NCBI RefSeq assembly: GCF_964059235.1
Contig: NZ_OZ060452.1
Span: 434,001 to 498,000, forward strand
DNA: 64,000 nt
DNA from: Candidatus Tisiphia endosymbiont of Nedyus quadrimaculatus
GTDB lineage: Bacteria > Pseudomonadota > Alphaproteobacteria > Rickettsiales > Rickettsiaceae
Reading direction: 5' to 3'
The notes under the pieces were generated by a model that did not search any database, was not told where the DNA came from, and was given only the letters and a program-made list of their open reading frames with translations. The position numbers and the translations under genes were made by a program. This document shows, one piece after another, positions 54,787-64,000 of the stretch (position 1 is the first letter of the stretch; each line of letters begins with the position of its first letter).

Positions 54787-55590
54787 CTACTTATTTTGAC
54801 TTCGTATATTAGCAACTATCGTCTGCAATTGGTCTAGATCTACCATTCCTGCTATTAATTTACCATTAATAATATAAGCAGGTACTCCCTGTATTTTTAA
54901 ACCCTTTGCTAACTTAACATTTTTGTCGATGAGATTTTTTATTTCATCTTTATTAATTTCTTCCGCAATTACTTCAGGATTTAGATCATTTACTAGTAAC
55001 AATTTTTCTACAGATTCTTTGGTAATAGATTTTAAGACCATTAAACCATCATGAATATCTTGAAACTTATTTGGAGTGGTTTTATAAACAGCTAAAGCAA
55101 TAGTTGCAGCATAATTAGATGCATCACCAAGAATCGGGAATGGTTTTAAAACGACTTTAACCCCCGTATCTAATTTGATTAACTGGTTAATAAAGTTATG
55201 ACCTTTTTTACAATAACTACAATTATAATCATAAAAAGCAGCGATGACTACATCTCCATTCGGGTTACCAAGTACAGGAGATGTAAGAGAATCCTCTATT
55301 TCAGATTTATTATCTTTTATATATTCGCTAGTTTTTATTTCCATTTCTTGCATTTTACGTTGCTGAAGACCTTCTATTGCCTGAATGATTATTTCAGGAT
55401 TATTTAACAAATATTCTTTGATAATTTTCTCGGTTTTTTCTACTTCTTCTTTTCTGTCTAACACTTGCTGATCAAGAGTGTTAATCGAAACCGTAGTAGA
55501 AGCACTAGGAGTCTTCATAGTTTTATAAGCAAATAATGCTAGAAGAACAACAACAATAATCAATAATACTTTACCAACAACATTATGCAT
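54787..55590 (-). CDS. DsbA-family thiol:disulfide oxidoreductase
   Basis: 267 residues. N-terminal membrane anchor or signal (VLLIIVVVLLALFAYKTM), a helical segment with YLLNNPEIIIQAIEGLQQRK as in ScsC/Com1-type proteins, then a thioredoxin-fold domain with the active site FYDYNCSYCKKGH (CSYC) and the cis-proline loop QGVPAYIINGK. Works in the periplasm to form or isomerise disulfides. Stand-alone gene flanked by repeats. Confidence 0.92.
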   Translation of the reverse strand: MHNVVGKVLLIIVVVLLALFAYKTMKTPSASTTVSINTLDQQVLDRKEEVEKTEKIIKEYLLNNPEIIIQAIEGLQQRKMQEMEIKTSEYIKDNKSEIEDSLTSPVLGNPNGDVVIAAFYDYNCSYCKKGHNFINQLIKLDTGVKVVLKPFPILGDASNYAATIALAVYKTTPNKFQDIHDGLMVLKSITKESVEKLLLVNDLNPEVIAEEINKDEIKNLIDKNVKLAKGLKIQGVPAYIINGKLIAGMVDLDQLQTIVANIRSQNK

Positions 55591-55987
55591 AATATTTTTC
55601 TATTAAATAGATTAGTTTGTTATAAATGGTTTACTAGTCCAAGTTATATAGTACATGGGTGTCAATTTACCCCAATTCGGGATAAGAATTAGTTAATTCT
55701 TATCCCGAATTCGCGTAACTTAAGCGACCTAGATACCATTCCTGTATTGATGTCAGACCTGCGTAGGCATTGTTGCGTGGATCGCTAGTATGTCATTCCA
55801 GCGTAGGCTGGGATCTAATGTTTAATAGTTTTTTAGGCCATTTTTTTAGATTCCCGCCGTTGCTGAGAATGACAACTTGCAATCGTTATATTCTTTATCA
55901 CCCAATCCAATTTGATTTACTATAGTACTACGCATGGATGACATCGTTTCGGTCACATAAGCACCATTACTTACATAGCTCCCTACC
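55591..55987. repeat. Repeats between the LplT-Aas and dsbA-like genes
   Basis: The 38-bp hairpin 55674-55711 (AATTCGGGATAAG arms), followed by a degenerate GTCATTCCAGCGTAGGCTGGG unit and GATTCCCGCCGTTGC half (about 55740-55875). No gene or RNA was seen. Confidence 0.7.
55674..55711. terminator. 38-bp hairpin downstream of the LplT-Aas region
   Basis: Same sequence as 8824-8861. It stands upstream of the dsbA-like gene start on the minus strand, so here it is probably just a repeat and not its terminator. Confidence 0.4.
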
Positions 55988-58900
55988 TTATTTCAGCATT
56001 TTAGTTACTTTTTTATAATTTTCAAGCATTTTAGTTATTTGTCGATAATTTACTTTACCTATTGGTAGAATCGGTATTTCTTTAACAGGGATAATAACTG
56101 GTATATTCTTTTGGTTTGAGTCTATTGAATTTTTATGCATTATTTCTATGAATTTCTCGCTATTTATGGTCTGACTTGTGGTAAAGAGAAAAATCTGTCT
56201 GTCTTTATCATCATCAGGGCAAATAGCAACATGCTTACTATCAACATCGATCATATTAGCTAAATCCTCTATTAATATCAGCGAAATTACTTCTTCTATT
56301 GTAACAAATTGCTGAATACGGCCTAATAAGGTAAGATATCCGCCTTCATCAATTTTTACGATATCTCCAGTATCATACCATCCCAAACCCAATTCTTCTG
56401 ATGATGTAGGGTGGATAACTCCGGGATTATTAGAGTGCATATAGCCAAGCATAATATTTGGTCCTTTGATGAATAGTTGTCCTACCCCCTCTATTCCAAT
56501 AGACCTATCGCATAATTCTACTTCTGTTGGTATACTCTTCTGCTTTGAAGAATTGGCTTTTGCAAATACTTGCGGGGAATTCGCGTACGAACAACGGTTT
56601 ACTACGTCTAGTCCGCTCACCCCTTGTTTGTTGCCCCCATTCTTCAAATCATTTGAGTATAATTTATTTGTGCTACTGGTATTCTGCTCCTCACATACAT
56701 TTGAGTACGCTGCGAGCCGAAACTCCGTGGCTTCTTTAAATCCCTCAGCAGAAGCAAATTCTGCAAGAGGTCTATTGTGAATTGGTCTAATATAATATTC
56801 TATTTTAGGCATCAAACGCCCTACACTTCCAGCACGATAATGCATTGGGGTATTACAAGATATTATTGGAGATGTTTCTGACGTACCATATCCTTCAAAA
56901 ATTCTTATACCAAACTTATCAAGCCATAATTCCCTTGTTTCTTTTCTCAGTTTCTCACTACTGGTAAATACGTATCTTATAGAATAAAAATCGTAAGGAT
57001 GAGCATAGACAGCATAACCATGCAAGAATATATCCGTACCAAACATAATTGTTGCTCCGATATCGTATATTACCTCAGGAATACTCCTATAATGCAGAGA
57101 AGACGGGTAAAGAAACACTGGTATAGCATTGAGTGTCATCATTATTGTTCCAGATAAACCAAAACAGTGAAAAAGCGGTAAAGCCATAAAGGCAAAATCA
57201 TCAGGACTAAAATGTACCTTAGCTAGAAGTTGGCATCTATTAGCCTGCAAGTTCCTATGTGATAATACTACAGCTTTAGCCGTTGCTGAAATACCCGAAG
57301 TAAATACTACAACTGACGGATCATTATCATCATAACTGCTACATATATTGTTGTAATAACTTTGTGGGAAGAAGCTGGCAATAATAGCCTTAATTTTTAA
57401 ATATAAACCAATTCTTTGTGTAAAATCTTCAAGGTAAATAATTTTTATATTGACTGCTAAGATTTTTGCCACCACTTCCTGTAATCCAGCTTTTTCGACA
57501 AACTGTTTTGAAGTATATACTATTTTAACTGACGTTGTTTTACATGAATCCACTATATTGCTAACCTCACTCATATAGTCAATCATAACTGGTCGACGGC
57601 AGCAGGCTTGCATAGCATAAAAAGTAACAATAGTTTCAACCATATTAGGTAGCATAAGACCTACATAGTCAGCTACTTCCGTATCCTGTTTTATTAAATT
57701 TGCTAAAGTAAAAGACCCCAATATTAATTGGCGATAGGTAACAGATTTATCATCAATATCTTGTATTATTTTTTTGTTAAAACCGTAAGCTTTTGCTGTC
57801 TCAATTAAAGACTGAAATATAGTATTCTGATAATCAGAGCTTTCAAACATCATATCAGCCATGATATCATAAAGAGCCTGACCTATATATTTACGCTTTT
57901 CCCTGTTATCTATATTCGGCTTAGAAGGAAATTTTACTGGTGGTAGAATAGTGATAGTAATCTTAGGAAATATCCGTGTTTTTAGTATGTTTTTAAGTTT
58001 GGAAAAATGAGTAAATTGTGTACCATCTATTCTTACAGGTAGAATTGTTGCATCAGATTTCTCAGCAATCATGCCAGGTCCTTCATATATCTTCATTAAG
58101 GAACCAGTAATACTTATTCTTCCTTCGGGAAATATAGCAATTTTTTTATCTTTTTGTACCTCTCTAATCAAAGTTTTTATAGCCATTGCATTAGTAGGAT
58201 CAACCGACAGCGTTTTTGCCATTTTTAGAAATGGTCTTACCCACAATGCTTTAGCTATAGTTGTATTAATGGCAAAAGTCATTTCTTCAGGTAGATAGGT
58301 TGCAAGTAAGGCAGGATCAATATATGAAATATGATTAGCTATAATTACTGATCTTTTGCCGGCTTTATAAAAATTTTCAATGCCTTTAACTTCCACTCTA
58401 TACATGCAATCAAAAATAAATTTCAAAATACTTCGGATAACAGCAAAAGGTACTATTTTTACTTCAGGAATTAATTGATAAATATAATAAGCTACTACTA
58501 TGTTAAGTAGGCTAATAAATAATATAACAAATGGTATCGAATATCCCCAATGGAATAGCAATGAAAGTATTGCAGTAGACACAGCCATAAATATAGCATT
58601 AATAAAATTATTTACAGCAATTATTCTACTACGATGAGCTGAAGAGCTAAAATATTGTAATGACGCAAAAAGTGGAACAATATATAGACCTCCTATAGCA
58701 GCTATAAAAAATAAATCTATAATAATCCGCCAATTATGCCTTTTAGATAAAAAGACAAATATACTCTTTAACTGTTCCGGTTCATAATGAATTGCACTAA
58801 TTCGACTGGCAAAAAACAGATCAATGCCAAATATACTTATGCCAATTGCCGAGACAAAAACATATTTTGTGGTAATTTCATTTTCAAAAATCTTACTACA

Positions 58901-59737
58901 CCAAAAAGAACCAATGCCTACTCCAACTGAAAATGTTGCAAGGAACAAATTAGCGACATTTTCATCTGCTCCAAAAGTATCTTTAGCAAGAGATGGGATT
59001 TGGGCAAGTATTGCTGCACTGATAAACCAAAACCAAGATATACCAAGAATCGCTAAATATATTTGTTTTTTAGCTTTAGCATATTTAATCATTTCTATGC
59101 TTTCACGAAATAAGTTTAAATTTATTTTAATTTTAGAGTTAGAATTATTTGATTTTGGCAGAAAATAACTAGAAACAACGCCAACTATAGCAATAATTAT
59201 CAAACTAATAGTTATTAGATTACCGCTTATAGTGTAGTACCCTCCAATAATAGTTCCAATTAAAATAGAGATAAATGTTCCTGCCTCAACAAATCCATTA
59301 GCTCCCAATAACTCATTTTGGTATAAATGATCCGGCAGAACACTATATTTTATTGGTCCAAAAAATGTTGAATGTATACCCATAAAAAATATAGATAAAA
59401 AAAGTATAACTAAACCATTGTAAAAAAATCCATAAGTAGCAAAAAGCACTATAGCTAGTTCAAATAATTTAATGATTTTAACTAAAGTTGATCGCTCATA
59501 TCTATCAGCCACCTGTCCTGCAATACTTGCAAATATTACAAAAGGTAATACAAAAATAGTATTAGCAGCTAGCACAAGCAATTGGGTTAAATCCATCAGT
59601 TGGCTAGATAGTTTATAGGTAATTAATATAATTAGAGCATTTTTTAGTATATTATCATTCAGACAACCACAAAATTGTACTATGAAGATAGGCAAAAAAC
59701 GCGTATCTCGAAATAAATATAACCGATTTGATTGCAT
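55988..59737 (-). CDS. aas: LplT-Aas fusion: lysophospholipid transporter, acyltransferase and acyl-ACP synthetase
   Basis: 1249 residues in three parts. An MFS (LplT-like) domain occupies about 1-430 (RFLPIFIVQFCGCLNDNILK; VADRYERSTLVKI). Next a PlsC-type acyltransferase at about 440-640 with NHISYIDPALLA (H-x4-D, about 466-471) and FPEGRISITG. Last an AMP-binding domain from about 660 (VVVFTSGISATAKAVVLSH; EGYGTSETSPIISCNT; GWYDTGDIVKI). It imports and re-acylates lysophospholipids. A repeat inserted in frame adds about 86 residues (about 989-1075, RPLAEFASAEGFKE to PTEVELCDRS) in a loop of the last domain, between YYIRP and GQLFIKGPN. Confidence 0.93.
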   Translation of the reverse strand: MQSNRLYLFRDTRFLPIFIVQFCGCLNDNILKNALIILITYKLSSQLMDLTQLLVLAANTIFVLPFVIFASIAGQVADRYERSTLVKIIKLFELAIVLFATYGFFYNGLVILFLSIFFMGIHSTFFGPIKYSVLPDHLYQNELLGANGFVEAGTFISILIGTIIGGYYTISGNLITISLIIIAIVGVVSSYFLPKSNNSNSKIKINLNLFRESIEMIKYAKAKKQIYLAILGISWFWFISAAILAQIPSLAKDTFGADENVANLFLATFSVGVGIGSFWCSKIFENEITTKYVFVSAIGISIFGIDLFFASRISAIHYEPEQLKSIFVFLSKRHNWRIIIDLFFIAAIGGLYIVPLFASLQYFSSSAHRSRIIAVNNFINAIFMAVSTAILSLLFHWGYSIPFVILFISLLNIVVAYYIYQLIPEVKIVPFAVIRSILKFIFDCMYRVEVKGIENFYKAGKRSVIIANHISYIDPALLATYLPEEMTFAINTTIAKALWVRPFLKMAKTLSVDPTNAMAIKTLIREVQKDKKIAIFPEGRISITGSLMKIYEGPGMIAEKSDATILPVRIDGTQFTHFSKLKNILKTRIFPKITITILPPVKFPSKPNIDNREKRKYIGQALYDIMADMMFESSDYQNTIFQSLIETAKAYGFNKKIIQDIDDKSVTYRQLILGSFTLANLIKQDTEVADYVGLMLPNMVETIVTFYAMQACCRRPVMIDYMSEVSNIVDSCKTTSVKIVYTSKQFVEKAGLQEVVAKILAVNIKIIYLEDFTQRIGLYLKIKAIIASFFPQSYYNNICSSYDDNDPSVVVFTSGISATAKAVVLSHRNLQANRCQLLAKVHFSPDDFAFMALPLFHCFGLSGTIMMTLNAIPVFLYPSSLHYRSIPEVIYDIGATIMFGTDIFLHGYAVYAHPYDFYSIRYVFTSSEKLRKETRELWLDKFGIRIFEGYGTSETSPIISCNTPMHYRAGSVGRLMPKIEYYIRPIHNRPLAEFASAEGFKEATEFRLAAYSNVCEEQNTSSTNKLYSNDLKNGGNKQGVSGLDVVNRCSYANSPQVFAKANSSKQKSIPTEVELCDRSIGIEGVGQLFIKGPNIMLGYMHSNNPGVIHPTSSEELGLGWYDTGDIVKIDEGGYLTLLGRIQQFVTIEEVISLILIEDLANMIDVDSKHVAICPDDDKDRQIFLFTTSQTINSEKFIEIMHKNSIDSNQKNIPVIIPVKEIPILPIGKVNYRQITKMLENYKKVTKMLK
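56512..56771. repeat. 260-bp repeat inserted in frame in the LplT-Aas gene
   Basis: Edges CATAATTCTACTTCTGTTGG and CAGAAGCAAATTCTGCAAGA match the mutL copy. Inside, CCTCACATACATTTGAGTAC matches the intergenic copy, and a mini-palindrome (CAAATCATTTGAGTATA, about 56643) has nested in it, encoding LYSNDL. Confidence 0.85.
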
Positions 59738-59818
59738 GTTTTCTCCAAAGACATATTTAGTTGCGGTATAGTATGTAATTTGTTACTTTATGTCAAATAA
59801 TCTGAAATTATATTTAAT

Positions 59819-62104
59819 TCATAAATGAGGTAAAATTTTATGTATAGATTCTTTAAGATTATTTTTAATTTTCTGAAATTCTTCCGTGATATTATTTAGT
59901 TTACTTATTTTTTCTAAAAATTCTTTCATTTCATTTTTTTTAAGTAATGGTATGTGTATATTACAAAGCTGTTCATAAGTTAAGTTTGCTCTAACAGCTC
60001 CATACTTTGTATCGTATTTGCCAATAATGGATAAATAATATTTTGACTTTAAAATATGTAATAAATATTCGGATGGTAGAGTATCTTGGAATTTTTTTAA
60101 AACTCTAAAGACGATATAAATACCACTTACATAACCACCACTTAAATCCTTAAAGACTAAACCTAAAGAACCAACATTAATCCTATGCGGATTATATACC
60201 AAATCTCCAGCTTGAACCTGCTTGTATTTTTGGTTTATGTCCTCACCTTTTAAAATTTCATTGTCAAAAACACCAATACTATTACTTACACCTAAAATTC
60301 TAAAATCTGTAATTGGTTGTAAAGACGGCTCTGTTTTTTCTGTTATCTCCTCAATATAATTACCAAGTTTTATAATATCGCCTTTTAAATTAGCAAAAAT
60401 ATCAAAATAATCATAAATCCATAAACTATAAGCATTCTTGGTGACTTCAGTTGATGCTATTATAGCAGACTCAATTTCCAAAACAGTCTTTTTATTATTG
60501 AAGGCATCAAGTGCAGCTGGCAAATCATTGTCCTTAATTGGCTTCTTTCTTGAACCAAGTTCATGACCAACCGCATTAACTGCAAAAAAGAACGTGTTTG
60601 ATATCTTTCTGTTTTTCTCGAAATACACAATGCTTGTTTTTGTTGGTGTGTAAGGTTCAAAAAGCTTTCTTGGCAATGAAACAATAGAAACATTTGATGA
60701 GTTATTAAAAATATACTCTCTTACCTTTCCAACATCGCCCCCCTCTGAAAGAAAATTTTCTTTTACAAGTAAACAACCTCTACCACCTAGTTTTAAAGCT
60801 TCAAAGCAATGCAAAGCACAAATAGCGTCACCATTATTTGATTGAATGGGATATAAATACCCAAACCTTGTTTGTTGCGAATATGGTGGATTTGTAATTA
60901 CAATATCATATTTTTGATTTACATAATCAGAAATGGTGTCTTGTTTTTTGATATTACTATGTCCGTCTCCGAACAAAATCATATTCATTTTTGCAATTCT
61001 TGCATTTACAGTAATCTCAGAACCGTAAATTGTTTTTTTTCTTAGAATATTTTGCATCTCATCGTTAAACGAAGTTCTGATTTTTAAATATCTAAACGCT
61101 TCAATTAAAAACCCTCCTGTACCACAAAAAGGGTCATAAATGGTTTCACCAATTTTAGGATTAACCATACTTATCATTGTTCTTACAATGTTTCTAGGTG
61201 TAAAATATTCGCCTAAATCTTTAATTTTGATGCCTTGGTAAGCATTTTTTAAAAAATACTCAAAAGCATCACCATTCACATCACTATCTGAAGCTGTAAG
61301 GTTAAGTTTTGAAAGCTCACAAATAATTTCTTCAAAAATATCAGGTGAACTAATAGGGAATGCTTCGTTAAAAATATCGCCATATTTCTCGTTAATCTTA
61401 ATCCAAACAACATCTTTTACATATTGATACAATTCTTTTCCTTTTCTCTTAGTAAATGAACTCCATCTAAGATACTCATCTAATGTATTCTCTTCACTTC
61501 CACACATCTTTAGAACAGAAATTTCATCAAGAATTTTTAAAAACAAAATATCAGAAAATGCCCCAAATCTATCAAGACCAGCTTGTAATCCATCCTCTCT
61601 TAGTAAATTAGCTGCACTTTTAAATACTTTAATAAGTTCATCTCTTGAATGCTGAATAAAATTTACCGCAGATAGTATTTCAGAGCCCTCATTAACAAAT
61701 CTGAGTGCCGTATGGTGATTTATAAATTGCCTTACATCTTCCCCGTCAATTTTAAGATTACGTCCATTATACAAATATTGTGTTTCAATATAACTTCCAT
61801 TATAAGCAAATATAAGAGGTGTATTTAGTGGTTTAGCATACAAATTCAATGCTTGGTTCATTGCTAATTGTATACTTTCATTCGGTTTTTTTGCCTCAAT
61901 TATTATTATTGGTTCATTACTTCCTTCCTTGTATAGTACAAAGTCAGGTATTTTACCGTTAAGTAATTCTTTTTGCTTTGTAAGTTTCACTCTTTGCTGA
62001 AAGACGTTACATTTTGGGTCTTTTTCATCGACAATCCAACCAAGATTATCAAGTTGGACTAAGATATCATGCATTACAGATGCTTCTAATCTTTTAGTAT
62101 ACAT
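59819..62104 (-). CDS. Single-chain restriction-modification enzyme: HsdR-N nuclease, N6-adenine methylase and specificity domain
   Basis: 761 residues. Residues 1-125 resemble the type I HsdR N-terminal nuclease, with a PD-(D/E)XK site: P53-D54 and E70-A-K72 (IIIIEAKKP). Residues about 150-560 are an HsdM-type methylase: EYFTPRNIVRTM (299-310), motif I DPFCGTGGFLIE (324-335), catalytic NPPY (405-408). Residues about 575-735 are one HsdS-like target domain (LGNYIEEITEKTE; AGDLVYNPHRI; NLTYEQLCNIHIPLL), then a coiled tail. No helicase domain is present or nearby. The layout is like type IIG enzymes. It is a single gene with repeats on one side, probably acquired. Confidence 0.85.
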   Translation of the reverse strand: MYTKRLEASVMHDILVQLDNLGWIVDEKDPKCNVFQQRVKLTKQKELLNGKIPDFVLYKEGSNEPIIIIEAKKPNESIQLAMNQALNLYAKPLNTPLIFAYNGSYIETQYLYNGRNLKIDGEDVRQFINHHTALRFVNEGSEILSAVNFIQHSRDELIKVFKSAANLLREDGLQAGLDRFGAFSDILFLKILDEISVLKMCGSEENTLDEYLRWSSFTKRKGKELYQYVKDVVWIKINEKYGDIFNEAFPISSPDIFEEIICELSKLNLTASDSDVNGDAFEYFLKNAYQGIKIKDLGEYFTPRNIVRTMISMVNPKIGETIYDPFCGTGGFLIEAFRYLKIRTSFNDEMQNILRKKTIYGSEITVNARIAKMNMILFGDGHSNIKKQDTISDYVNQKYDIVITNPPYSQQTRFGYLYPIQSNNGDAICALHCFEALKLGGRGCLLVKENFLSEGGDVGKVREYIFNNSSNVSIVSLPRKLFEPYTPTKTSIVYFEKNRKISNTFFFAVNAVGHELGSRKKPIKDNDLPAALDAFNNKKTVLEIESAIIASTEVTKNAYSLWIYDYFDIFANLKGDIIKLGNYIEEITEKTEPSLQPITDFRILGVSNSIGVFDNEILKGEDINQKYKQVQAGDLVYNPHRINVGSLGLVFKDLSGGYVSGIYIVFRVLKKFQDTLPSEYLLHILKSKYYLSIIGKYDTKYGAVRANLTYEQLCNIHIPLLKKNEMKEFLEKISKLNNITEEFQKIKNNLKESIHKILPHL

Positions 62105-62394
62105 ATAGAATATTCCAATTTTACAAAACAGCTTGTTTTACCAACAAATTAAACATATCGTAATTATCTCTGTTAACCTGAATTCGATATAACAAGTTAT
62201 TCCAAAATCGGTTATATCTATAAATATAACAGATTTTTATGATCCACTAATAGCTGTTTTCATTATTTTTGCGGTATTGCTTATTTTTTTCATCCCCTAA
62301 CCAGTACATTACTATTACTCATTCTTTAAAAGGCTTATTCTTATCCCGAATTGAGGTTAATTAGATAGACCATTGGAACAGAAAGTACTTTAAA
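62105..62394. repeat. Intergenic region between uvrB and the restriction enzyme gene
   Basis: Two half units only: AACCTGAATTCGATATAACAAGTTA at about 62174 and ATTCTTATCCCGAATTGAGGTTAA at about 62337, the outer arms of repeat families seen elsewhere. About 120 bases between are plain AT-rich DNA. The gap may contain the promoter of the restriction gene at its left end. Confidence 0.55.
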
Positions 62395-64000
62395 TTAAGT
62401 TAACTCTAAGGCAGCTTCTTCCAGCATATTAATTTGGTCTCGTATTTTTGCCGCATGTTCAAATTCTAAATTACTAGCCTTTGCATACATTTCCTTCTTT
62501 AATTTATCGATATGAGCTTTCAATTTCACTGGATTGTCCAATAATATATGAGTTTGTTTTTTATTATCTAACTTACTATCCAATTTTTCTAATTCAATTA
62601 GTGCATGGATATGGTGATTAATTGTCTGCGGTACTATACCATGTTGCTCATTATATTCCTCCTGAATTTTCCTTCTCCTATATGTCTCACTTACTGCCTT
62701 ATCAATAGACTTAGTATTGCGATCTGCATAGAGTATTACCCTTCCCTGACTATTCCTTGCAGCCCTGCCGATAGTTTGAATTAATGAGACTTCAGAACGC
62801 AAAAAACCTTCTTTATCAGCATCGAGTATTGCAACAAGTCCACATTCTGGAATATCTAAACCTTCTCGCAATAAATTAATACCAACAATAATATCTATAG
62901 TACCTTGGCGTAAATCTCTTATGATTTCCATACGTTCAAGAGTATGAACATTAGAGTGCAAATATGATACTTTATACCCTAACTCTTGTAGATAATTTGT
63001 TAAATCTTCTGACATTTTTTTAGTTAATGTTGTTACTAAAACACGGAATCCTTTATTTATCGTATATTGAATCTCGCTTATCAAATCTTCAACTTGGTTA
63101 GTCGCTGGTTTTATAATACATTCTGGGTCTAGTAGTCCCGTTGGTCTGATAATTTGTTCGACCATAATCCCGGCTGTTTCTTCCAATTCAAAAGGCCCAG
63201 GTGTTGCCGAGACAAAAACCGTCTGAGGTCTAAAATCTTGCCATTCTTCAAATTTTAGTGGTCTGTTATCTAAGGCTGATGGAAGGCGAAAGCCGTGTTC
63301 CACTAATACTTCTTTCCTTGCCCTATCACCATTATACATTGCTCTAATTTGCGGGACAGATACGTGACTTTCGTCGACAAATAGTAAAGCATCTTTAGGC
63401 AAATATTCAAATAAGGTTGGCGGAGGCTGCCCATTTGCTTTACCAGTCAGGAATCGAGAGTAATTCTCAATACCTTTACAACTGCCAGTTTCCATCATCA
63501 TCTCCATATCATACTGGGTACGCTGATTTAATCTTTGAGCCTCTACTAATTTATCATGTGCTTTAAGAAATTCTAAGCGTCGTTGTAACTCCTCTTCAAT
63601 TTGCGATATAGCATTTTGTACTACTTCTTTAGGTGTTACAAAGTGGGACTTAGCATAAATCACAGCTTGATCTAATTTAGCTAATTTTTCACCTGTAAGC
63701 GGATCAAATTCGCTTATATATTCAAGTTCATTACCAAAGAATGACAATCGCCAAGCTTTATCGTTATAATGTACTGGGAATATGTCAATATTATCACCTT
63801 TTACCCTAAACGTACCGCGTTCAAACCCCACATCATTACGCTCATATTGTAAATTTACTAAGTCATTAAGCAATTTATCTCTAGCATAAGTTTCCCCAGA
63901 CTTAAGGCTTATTGTCATCTGGTAATAAAGATTTGGTGAACCAAGACCATAAATACAAGACACTGAGGATACAACAATTACATCCCGACGTTCCAGCAGT
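62395..64000 (-). CDS. uvrB: Excinuclease ABC subunit B (5' end beyond window)
   Basis: DNA damage recognition helicase of nucleotide excision repair. The frame is open to base 64000 (reading ...[19 protein letters not shown]), so the ATG at 63963 is internal and the N-terminal part with Walker A is outside. Seen: [82 protein letters not shown] and the C-terminal UVR motif for UvrC ([17 protein letters not shown]). Confidence 0.97.
   Translation of the reverse strand, partial: LLERRDVIVVSSVSCIYGLGSPNLYYQMTISLKSGETYARDKLLNDLVNLQYERNDVGFERGTFRVKGDNIDIFPVHYNDKAWRLSFFGNELEYISEFDPLTGEKLAKLDQAVIYAKSHFVTPKEVVQNAISQIEEELQRRLEFLKAHDKLVEAQRLNQRTQYDMEMMMETGSCKGIENYSRFLTGKANGQPPPTLFEYLPKDALLFVDESHVSVPQIRAMYNGDRARKEVLVEHGFRLPSALDNRPLKFEEWQDFRPQTVFVSATPGPFELEETAGIMVEQIIRPTGLLDPECIIKPATNQVEDLISEIQYTINKGFRVLVTTLTKKMSEDLTNYLQELGYKVSYLHSNVHTLERMEIIRDLRQGTIDIIVGINLLREGLDIPECGLVAILDADKEGFLRSEVSLIQTIGRAARNSQGRVILYADRNTKSIDKAVSETYRRRKIQEEYNEQHGIVPQTINHHIHALIELEKLDSKLDNKKQTHILLDNPVKLKAHIDKLKKEMYAKASNLEFEHAAKIRDQINMLEEAALELT

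Overview
The window is an AT-rich chromosomal segment of an obligate intracellular alphaproteobacterium, most likely a Rickettsia or close relative. Evidence for this: the order hemJ-hemH-hemE / intergenic origin / ppsR / trxA, which is the gene order at rickettsial and Caulobacter replication origins; ALA synthase (C4 heme pathway); a split F0 operon with b and b' subunits; a VirB2-type pilin away from other T4SS genes; and palindromic repeats inserted in frame in proteins, a hallmark of Rickettsia. The abundance of insertion sequences and repeats argues for a repeat-rich lineage rather than a streamlined pathogen. The species cannot be told from the sequence alone.

Layout. 1-3.7 kb: an IS21 element (istA cut by the window edge, istB) with an IS256-family element inserted in its right end, bounded by an 8-bp target duplication. 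3.8-10.5 kb: tRNA-Thr, yraN, tRNA-Met, rpsI-rplM, bamB, a YfgM-like gene, cpoB, rpoH and ctaG. 11-19.4 kb: map, radC, a WecA/MraY-type glycosyltransferase, a DciA-like gene, metG, an M32 carboxypeptidase and priA. 19.5-24.6 kb: a truncated SpoT-type HD gene, hemJ, hemH, hemE, the probable oriC (22.84-23.22 kb, DnaA boxes), ppsR and trxA. 24.7-31.1 kb: a polysaccharide-type ABC exporter, a 1099-residue oxidoreductase carrying an in-frame palindrome, ogt, nfuA and tRNA-Leu. 31.8-35.5 kb: an exported protein of unknown function and a GT2 glycosyltransferase whose 5' end was split by an IS982 element. 35.8-46 kb: nuoH-nuoG, two tandem virB2 genes, an MFS gene with a poly-A frameshift, the F0 ATP synthase operon and hemW. 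46-54.6 kb: a MNT/HEPN pair, hemA, mutL (with in-frame repeat), a zinc-finger gene, a PAP2 phosphatase, a metallo-hydrolase, an ABC ATPase, a frameshifted retropepsin-like protease, and an RHH antitoxin with only the first codons of its toxin. 54.8-64 kb: a DsbA-like gene, a 1249-residue LplT-Aas fusion (with in-frame repeat), a single-chain nuclease-methylase-specificity restriction enzyme and uvrB (cut by the window edge).

Working together: hemA, hemE, hemH, hemJ and hemW are heme-pathway genes; ctaG, nuoGH and the F0 genes serve respiration; bamB, cpoB, the ABC exporter, the glycosyltransferases and Aas serve the envelope. Genes flanking the origin are mostly transcribed away from it. Nearly every gap holds palindromic repeats of a few recurring families, some doubling as hairpins just after stop codons. 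Several genes show active decay: IS insertion, homopolymer frameshifts and truncation at repeats. No rRNA, CRISPR array or prophage was seen.
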